Shown here one piece after another: positions 58,868 to 64,000 of a DNA stretch of 64,000 bases. The notes below the pieces were generated by a model. It ran no database searches and was not told the origin of the DNA. It was given only the letters and a program-made list of their open reading frames with translations. The position numbers and the translations under genes are program-made. This stretch comes from Variovorax saccharolyticus (GTDB lineage Bacteria > Pseudomonadota > Gammaproteobacteria > Burkholderiales > Burkholderiaceae_C), in assembly GCF_030316765.1 (NCBI RefSeq), contig NZ_JASZYT010000001.1, forward strand, positions 124,001-188,000. The letters are read 5' to 3'. Every line of letters starts with the position of its first letter. Positions within the stretch are counted from its first letter, which is position 1.

Positions 58868-59928
58868 ACGCGCGCTGCAGCTTCCTGGTGCCGGGCGACC
58901 TCGGCACCCGCACCGGCGGCTATGGCTATGACCGGCGGATCATCGAGGGCCTGCGCGCCGCCGGCTGGCAGGTCGAGGTGCAGTCGCTCGGGCCCGGCTA
59001 TCCGGATCCCGGCCAATCGGCATTGGCCAGCACGCGCCGCGTGGTCGAGGCGCTGGCCGACGACACGCTGGTGGTGGTCGATGGCCTGGCCTTCGGCGTC
59101 ATGGCCGAGGTGGCGGCTGCGCACGCGCGGAGGCTGCGCTGGGTGGCGCTGGTCCATCACCCGCTGTCGCTCGAAACCGGCCTGGCGCCCGAGCGGCAGC
59201 GCGCGCTGTTCGAGAGCGAGCGGCAGGCGCTGGCCACGGCGCGCGGCGTGATCGTCACCAGCCCGGCCACCGCGCGCGCGCTGGCCGCCTTCGATGTCGC
59301 TGCCGCGCGCATCGCCGTGGTCGAGCCCGGCACCGACCCCGCCGCGCTGGCGCAGGGTTCGGGCTCGGCCGGCCTTGTGTTGCTGTGCATCGCCACGGTC
59401 ACGCCGCGCAAGGGGCACGCCGTGCTGGTCGAGGCCCTGGCCGGCTTGCGGGATCGGCCGTGGACGCTTCTTTGTGCCGGCAGTCTCACGATGGATGCGG
59501 CCTGTTCGGCGAGCTTGGCGGCGTCGATCGAAGCCCATGGCTTGAAGGAGCGGGTGCGGCTCCTGGGCGAGTGCGACGAGCCCGGCTTGCGTGCGCTCTA
59601 CGCCGCTGCCGATGTCTTCGTGCTGCCGTCGTTCCACGAGGGCTACGGCATGGCGCTGGCCGAGGCGCTGGCGCACGGCCTGCCGGTGGTCAGCACGCGG
59701 GCGGGCGCCATTCCGGACACCGTTCCGGCCACGGCGGGCCTGCTGGTCGCGCCGGGCGATGTCGATGCGCTGCGGGGCGCGTTGCAGCAGGTGCTGGACG
59801 ATGCCGGCCTGCGGGCGCGTCTGGCCGAAGGCGCGCGCGAAGCCCGGCGCAGCCTGCCGACCTGGGACGACAGCGCGGCGCGCTTCGCCGCCGCGCTGCG
59901 GGCGGCCCGACAGGCGCCGCTCGCATGA
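58864..59928 (+). CDS. Glycosyltransferase family 4 protein
   Basis: A 354-residue GT-B enzyme starting with a TTG that overlaps the PTPS-like stop. The N-terminal domain has [12 protein letters not shown] and the C-terminal nucleotide-sugar site has [10 protein letters not shown] and [14 protein letters not shown], the E-x7-E signature of retaining GT4 enzymes. It would transfer a sugar to the product of the cluster. It is not SenB, whose N-terminal part looks different. Confidence 0.88.
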   Translation: MNARCSFLVPGDLGTRTGGYGYDRRIIEGLRAAGWQVEVQSLGPGYPDPGQSALASTRRVVEALADDTLVVVDGLAFGVMAEVAAAHARRLRWVALVHHPLSLETGLAPERQRALFESERQALATARGVIVTSPATARALAAFDVAAARIAVVEPGTDPAALAQGSGSAGLVLLCIATVTPRKGHAVLVEALAGLRDRPWTLLCAGSLTMDAACSASLAASIEAHGLKERVRLLGECDEPGLRALYAAADVFVLPSFHEGYGMALAEALAHGLPVVSTRAGAIPDTVPATAGLLVAPGDVDALRGALQQVLDDAGLRARLAEGAREARRSLPTWDDSAARFAAALRAARQAPLA

Positions 59929-60821
59929 CCGGCTTCAGCGCGGACTGGCTGGCGCTGCGCGAGCCCTTCGATCGATCGGCGCGCTGCGCGTCGGCCGCCG
60001 CCCTCGACCCGAAGGCGCTGGCGCAAGGCCTGCGCGGCGCTGCGCCCGACCTCGGCGTGCTCGACCTGGCTTGCGGCACCGGCGCCAACCTGCGCGAGTT
60101 GGCGCCGCGGCTCGGTGGTTCGCAGCGCTGGCTGTTGGTCGATCACGACCCGCTGCTGCTGGCTGCGCTGCCCGATGTGCTCCGGGCCTGGGCCGGGGCG
60201 CAGGGTTTGGCGTTCAGCGCCGACGGGCTTCGGCTGCGCATCGAGGGACCGGGCTGGCTCGCCGAGGTGCAGCCGCTGCGGATCGACCTCGCGCGGGGCC
60301 TGGATCAACTGCCCCTGTCGGAGGTCGGGCTGGTCACGGCGTCGGCGCTGCTCGACCTCGTGTCGGCTGCCTGGCTCGACGACCTGCTGGTCCGTGCCCG
60401 CGCGGCCGGAGCGGCGCTGTGGTTTGCGCTGACGGTCGTCGGCCGGGTGGACTGGACGCCCGAAGCGGCGGGCGACGCCCTGCTGGCGCGGCTGTTCGAG
60501 GCGCACCAGCGGCGCGACAAGGGATTCGGCGCGGCACTCGGCGCTGCGGCAGCGGATCGGGCGGCCGAGCGCATGGGCGCGCTGGGCTACCGGGTGCTTC
60601 GCGCGGACAGCGACTGGGACATCGACGCCAGCCTGGGCGCGCCGGCGCAAGCCCTGCTGGCGGCGCTGATCGAAGGCACTGCCGATGCCGCCCGCGAGCA
60701 GGACCCGGAAGCCGCGGCGGCGGTGGCCGGCTGGGCCGCCGAGCGCAGGCGCCTGCTCGGTCGCACCCGGCTTCGCATCGGCCATCGCGAGCTGCTCGCG
60801 ACCTTGCCCGAGGGTTCGTGA
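59925..60821 (+). CDS. Class I SAM-dependent methyltransferase
   Basis: A 298-residue protein with motif I V-L-D-L-A-C-G-T-G-A-N near residue 46 and acidic motif II V-D-H-D-P near residue 72. The middle has a long insertion (about residues 85-125) that could bind a large substrate. It overlaps the glycosyltransferase gene (ATGA). It is the last gene of the plus-strand operon and would methylate an oxygen or nitrogen of the cluster's product. Confidence 0.87.
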   Translation: MTGFSADWLALREPFDRSARCASAAALDPKALAQGLRGAAPDLGVLDLACGTGANLRELAPRLGGSQRWLLVDHDPLLLAALPDVLRAWAGAQGLAFSADGLRLRIEGPGWLAEVQPLRIDLARGLDQLPLSEVGLVTASALLDLVSAAWLDDLLVRARAAGAALWFALTVVGRVDWTPEAAGDALLARLFEAHQRRDKGFGAALGAAAADRAAERMGALGYRVLRADSDWDIDASLGAPAQALLAALIEGTADAAREQDPEAAAAVAGWAAERRRLLGRTRLRIGHRELLATLPEGS

Positions 60822-60828
60822 ACCGCTC

Positions 60829-61704
60829 CTAGCAGGTGGCCGCCGGTGCGCGCAGGTCGAGGTCCCACAGCACGTCGGCGCCCATGCGGTAGACCCGGCT
60901 CGGCGGCCGCATGCAGTCGCGCATCGCGGTGCTGCGAGGCAGCTGCAGGCCGGGCCGGCCGGCGCCGATGATCACCGGCGCAATGCACAGGTGCAGCCGG
61001 TCGAGGCAGCCTTGTTCGATGAAGCGCGACACCGTGATCCCGCCGCCCTCGACGAACAGCATGCCGAGCCCGCGCTCCAGCAGGGCCGCTCGCAATGCGC
61101 GCAGGTCGGTGCTGCCGTCGGGGCGGGCGAGGCCGCGCACGCCGAGCACCTGGTCGGCACCGACACGCCGCGCCGCTTCGTGCGCGCGGCTGGCATCGCA
61201 GGCGAGCAGGGTGGGCGCCTGGCCGTCGCAGAAGACGCGCAGGGTTGCCGGCAGGCGCAGCGCCGGGTCGAGCAGCACGCGCACCGGATGCGGCCCGTCC
61301 ACACGCCGGGTCGTCAGCTGGGGGTTGTCGAGGGCCGCGGTGCCGGCACCCACGATGACCGCGTCGCACAAGGCGCGCAGGCGATGCAGGTGCACCAGCA
61401 TCTCGGGTCCGTTGACGTAGTTCGAGTCGCCGCCGTAGGTGGCGACGCAGCCGTCCAGGCTCTGTCCGAGCTGGCCGACCGCCCAGGGCGTCCCTGCGTG
61501 CCGGGCGTCGAGCAGGGGCTTGAGCAACTCGAACAGCTCGAGCGCCTCCCCGTCCCACAGGCCCTGCAGCGAGCAGCCCTGCGCTGCATTCCACGCGATC
61601 GGGGACTGGGTGTCCGCGGGCGATGGCGCGCCTCGTGCCGCGATTTTCAGGCACAGGGGCCACAGCGCATCGACGCCGGGCAGGGTGGAAGCAGGAGGCA
61701 TCAT
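60829..61704 (-). CDS. RibD C-terminal-domain reductase
   Basis: A 291-residue protein with the reductase (DHFR-like) domain of RibD from about residue 74 (V-G-Q-L-G-Q-S-L-D-G-C-V-A) to the end, including V-N-G-P-E-M-L-V-H-L-H-R-L-R and V-E-G-G-G-I-T. The deaminase domain of full RibD is absent; a unique N-terminal 70 residues replaces it. It would reduce a ribosylated or glycosylated pyrimidine or pterin with NADPH. It converges with the methyltransferase gene with seven bases between. Confidence 0.88.
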   Translation of the reverse strand: MMPPASTLPGVDALWPLCLKIAARGAPSPADTQSPIAWNAAQGCSLQGLWDGEALELFELLKPLLDARHAGTPWAVGQLGQSLDGCVATYGGDSNYVNGPEMLVHLHRLRALCDAVIVGAGTAALDNPQLTTRRVDGPHPVRVLLDPALRLPATLRVFCDGQAPTLLACDASRAHEAARRVGADQVLGVRGLARPDGSTDLRALRAALLERGLGMLFVEGGGITVSRFIEQGCLDRLHLCIAPVIIGAGRPGLQLPRSTAMRDCMRPPSRVYRMGADVLWDLDLRAPAATC

Positions 61705-61723
61705 GGGCGTCGAGGGGGTGGGC

Positions 61724-62572
61724 CTACCAGCGAGGCGTGTAGTAGAGGTCGTCCTGCTTGCCGCCCGGGGCCTGGCTGCCCTGGTGGAACGCGAGCATCA
61801 CCGCGGCGGCGACCCAGAGGGCCGCCAAGGCCGCGACGATCAGTGCATGCATCGCAGGGCGCAGGCTGCCGGGCAGCCACCGCAGCATCGGCCCGGACAG
61901 CAGGGCGCCGGCCAGCAGCAGCAGGACTCCGGAGTGCACGGGCGTGAGCAGGGCCACGCCCTGTGCCATCGCCAGCCAGGCGATGACGGAAACCACCGCG
62001 CCGCAGGCACCGAAGCCGATGCGGGCGACGGGCCAGAGCCACAGGGCGCAGCCGGCGATGGCGGCCGCGATCGACAGGCCCAGTTCGAACAGCAGCGCCG
62101 ATCCCGACAGGAAGGCCACGGCGGCCAGGCCGATGCCGGCGACCACCAGGCTGGCCGGCGCGTCGGCCCGCTCGGGCGGAGCGCTCAGCACGGCGGCGAT
62201 CGCCAGCGCGCCGACCATCCAGGTGACGGCCTGCAGCGCCAGCGGCTGGTCGCTGAGTCCGACCAGCACCAGCGCCCACAGCACGCAGCTGGCGAGCCAG
62301 GTGGTTCGCCGCAGCGCGCGCATGCCTTCGAGCCCGACGCCCAGCAGCGCGGCGGCGGCGTAGATCCAGGGCAGTTCCTCGGTCAGCGAGCCGGGCCATT
62401 GCTGCCAGCCGATCACCCAGGCGGAGGCAACGAGGATCGCCGGTGCCACGCCGGTCGCGGCCCAGCGCCGGCCGTGTACCGCACCCAGCCCGGCGCGCAG
62501 CAGGCCGGTCGCCGCGAACGAGAGCACGAGCGGCAGCGCCAGACTCTCGAACAGCGGGTGGTGGAAGTCCAT
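61724..62572 (-). CDS. Multi-pass membrane protein of unknown function
   Basis: A 282-residue protein with eight to nine hydrophobic helices covering most of its length and short polar ends. I recognise no family motif. It lies 19 bases before the RibD-like gene and 17 bases after the GST gene on the same strand, so it is probably co-transcribed with both. Confidence 0.65.
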   Translation of the reverse strand: MDFHHPLFESLALPLVLSFAATGLLRAGLGAVHGRRWAATGVAPAILVASAWVIGWQQWPGSLTEELPWIYAAAALLGVGLEGMRALRRTTWLASCVLWALVLVGLSDQPLALQAVTWMVGALAIAAVLSAPPERADAPASLVVAGIGLAAVAFLSGSALLFELGLSIAAAIAGCALWLWPVARIGFGACGAVVSVIAWLAMAQGVALLTPVHSGVLLLLAGALLSGPMLRWLPGSLRPAMHALIVAALAALWVAAAVMLAFHQGSQAPGGKQDDLYYTPRW

Positions 62573-62589
62573 GCCGGTTCAGGAACTGC

Positions 62590-63264
62590 TCATGCCGGTC
62601 CGGTCGAGGTCGACGGCGAGATGCCTTGCGCCACGGCCGCTTCACGCTGCGCGGCCAGTGCGCGCCTGAATCCGTCGCGCTGCTGCAGCCGCTCGGCATA
62701 GGCGGCCACCGCGGGCGGGAAGCGCGACACCAGGTCGATCTCGCGGGCCAGCATCAGCGCGTAGCCGACCGAGACATCGGCCACGGTGAAGCGGTCGGCG
62801 GCAACGAAGGCATGCTGCTGCAGCACCGTGTCGATGCCGCGCAGCCGCGCGATGAACCACTTGGCGTAGTCGTCCGCCGCTTGCGGCAGCTTGCGCTCGT
62901 CGGGCTCGAAGCGGCCGTAGCGCAGCACGATGGTCTGCGGGAAGGTCAGCGTGGCTTCGCCGTGATGCAGGAAGTTGAGCCAGGCGCCGTAGCCGGGTTC
63001 GTCCGGCAGCACGGCGAGGCCGCGCTGGTTGGCGGGGTCGCAGCGCTGCGCCAGGTACTGGCAGATCGCGGCCGACTCGGTCATGCGGGTGTCGCCGTCG
63101 ACCAGCAGCGGGATCGTGCCCAGCGGATTGAGCTCGAGGTAGCTGCGCTGCAATGCCCGCGGCGGAAAGGGCAGCATGTGCAGCTGGTAGGGCGCACCGA
63201 GCTCCTCGAGCGTCCAGAGCGGACGGAAGGACCTGGCGTTGACGCAGTGATAGAGCTCGATCAT
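62590..63264 (-). CDS. Glutathione S-transferase family protein
   Basis: A 224-residue GST with a thioredoxin-fold N-terminal domain (I-E-L-Y-H-C-V-N-A-R-S-F, then N-P-L-G-T-I-P-L-L and the gamma-Glu site E-S-A-A-I) and a helical C-terminal domain. The Ser in A-R-S may be the catalytic residue, as in beta or theta classes. Its ATG overlaps the stop of the ligase gene, so the pair is coupled. Confidence 0.9.
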   Translation of the reverse strand: MIELYHCVNARSFRPLWTLEELGAPYQLHMLPFPPRALQRSYLELNPLGTIPLLVDGDTRMTESAAICQYLAQRCDPANQRGLAVLPDEPGYGAWLNFLHHGEATLTFPQTIVLRYGRFEPDERKLPQAADDYAKWFIARLRGIDTVLQQHAFVAADRFTVADVSVGYALMLAREIDLVSRFPPAVAAYAERLQQRDGFRRALAAQREAAVAQGISPSTSTGPA

Positions 63265-64000
63265 CCCAATACCTTTTCTCGCAGTTCGCGCTTGAGTATC
63301 TTGCCGACCGGACTGACCGGGAATTCCGCCATGATCTCGAGCCGCTCGGGCAACTTGAAGGAAGCGATCTTCTGCTCCCGCAGGTAGGCGATCAGCTCGT
63401 CGAAGGCTAGCGTCGTGCCGGGCTGCAGGATGATGCAGGCGCAGGCCCTCTCGCCGAACACCGGGTCGGGCAGGCCGACCAGCGCCACGCTCTTGACCTG
63501 CGGCAGGCCGAAGATCAGGTTCTCGATCTCGTCGCAGCTGATCTTCTCGCCGCCGCGGTTGATCAGGTCCTTGCGCCGGCCCTCGGTGAAGACGTGGCGC
63601 CCGCGCTTGCGCACGATGTCGCCCATGCGGTAGAAGCCGTCGGCCGTGAAGGCCTCGGCGTTCTTCTCGGGCGCGTTGTAGTAGCCGCGGATCGTGTAGG
63701 GCCCGCGCGTCACCAGCTCGCCGGTCTGGCCGTCGGGCACCTCGCGGTCGTCGTCGTCGAGCACCTTGATCTCGTCGTGGTCGCTGACCGGCGCGCCCGA
63801 GCTCTCGAGCAGCAGGTCGCGGGGGTCGTCGAGCCGGGTCATGTTGATCAGGCCCTCGGCGGTGCCGTAGATCTCCTGCGGCGTGCAGCCGAAGCGGCTG
63901 GCCAGGCGCGCGCGCAGCTCGGGCGCGAGCCTCGCGCCGCCGTTCTGGACCACCTTCAGCGAGGAGAGGTCGAAGCGCTTGGGCACCTCGCTGTCGAGCC
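63261..64000 (-). CDS. AMP-binding ligase, DhbE/aryl-acid type (partial, cut by right edge)
   Basis: The C-terminal 246 residues of an acyl- or aryl-adenylating enzyme. Motifs are I-Y-G-T-A-E-G-L-I-N, the hinge region M-G-D-I-V-R-K-R-G, D-L-I-N-R-G-G-E-K-I and the final Lys in P-V-G-K-I-L-K-R-E-L-R. The Y-G-T-A-E-G-L-I-N-M-T-R-L motif is typical of 2,3-dihydroxybenzoate or salicylate-type ligases. The N-terminal half lies beyond the window. The natural substrate is probably an aromatic or hydroxy-aromatic acid. Confidence 0.88.
   Translation of the reverse strand, partial: LDSEVPKRFDLSSLKVVQNGGARLAPELRARLASRFGCTPQEIYGTAEGLINMTRLDDPRDLLLESSGAPVSDHDEIKVLDDDDREVPDGQTGELVTRGPYTIRGYYNAPEKNAEAFTADGFYRMGDIVRKRGRHVFTEGRRKDLINRGGEKISCDEIENLIFGLPQVKSVALVGLPDPVFGERACACIILQPGTTLAFDELIAYLREQKIASFKLPERLEIMAEFPVSPVGKILKRELREKVLG

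Overview
This is a 64 kb piece of GC-rich bacterial chromosome, packed with genes and most likely from a betaproteobacterium of the Comamonadaceae. Variovorax or a close relative is the best guess, from the protein families, the many TRAP and ABC solute transporters, and a short interspersed repeat; this is inference, because the window holds no rRNA or other taxonomic marker. I found no rRNA, tRNA, CRISPR array, integrase, transposase or phage gene. No stretch longer than about 210 bases lacks a gene.

Layout. 1-2179: a NitT/TauT-type ABC importer, with its permease cut by the left edge. 2377-4677: NADP-malic enzyme maeB. 4713-7808: an amino-acid locus with a DadA-like flavoenzyme divergent from a glutamate/aspartate-type binding protein and an Asp/Glu racemase. 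7956-10900: a His-rich ZIP metal transporter, an acidic miniprotein, dodecin and a lipoprotein hydrolase. 10913-15082: a five-gene operon (sulfurtransferase, DUF2796/ZrgA-like protein, MacB-like ABC ATPase and permease, DUF3299) that may handle a metal. 15194-17277: a DMT exporter and a Rieske oxygenase. 17458-20537: xseB-ispA-dxs for isoprenoid precursors. 20628-24395: a TRAP transporter whose binding protein and permeases converge.

24561-30205: a SenA/EgtB-like non-heme iron protein with a substituted iron-ligand motif, then a ModE/PBP regulator divergent from tupBCA (tungstate uptake) and a frameshifted modA-like gene. 30202-32576: an NHL-repeat lipoprotein and an orphan ParB-N protein. 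32638-40249: a complete beta-oxidation module (acyl-CoA ligase, thiolase, two hot-dog hydratase subunits, SDR, enoyl-CoA hydratase, acyl-CoA dehydrogenase) with a divergent AraC regulator. 40250-43803: Lrp with dadA, an NTF2-like protein, a ModE-TOBE regulator and a thioredoxin. 43950-54056: a cox-like molybdenum hydroxylase cluster (S, L, M, MoxR, VWA, CoxG and XdhC types) with a regulator and a Peripla_BP_6 protein.

54376-61704: the most unusual region. Two divergent, tightly overlapping operons encode an LTA-synthase-like membrane protein, YceI, a CDP-alcohol phosphatidyltransferase, a BchC-like dehydrogenase, a PTPS-fold protein without the PTPS catalytic residues, a glycosyltransferase, a methyltransferase and a RibD-type reductase. 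I cannot assign these to a known pathway; this is my best candidate for an undescribed system. 61724-64000: a membrane protein, a GST and a DhbE-like acyl-adenylate ligase cut by the right edge.

Themes. Molybdenum and tungsten recur: TupABC, a modA-like remnant, two ModE-family regulators and a molybdenum hydroxylase that would use the metal. Translationally coupled starts (ATGA, GTGA, TTGA) are common and define most operons. A 102-base repeat sits directly behind stop codons at two places, with a decayed third copy.
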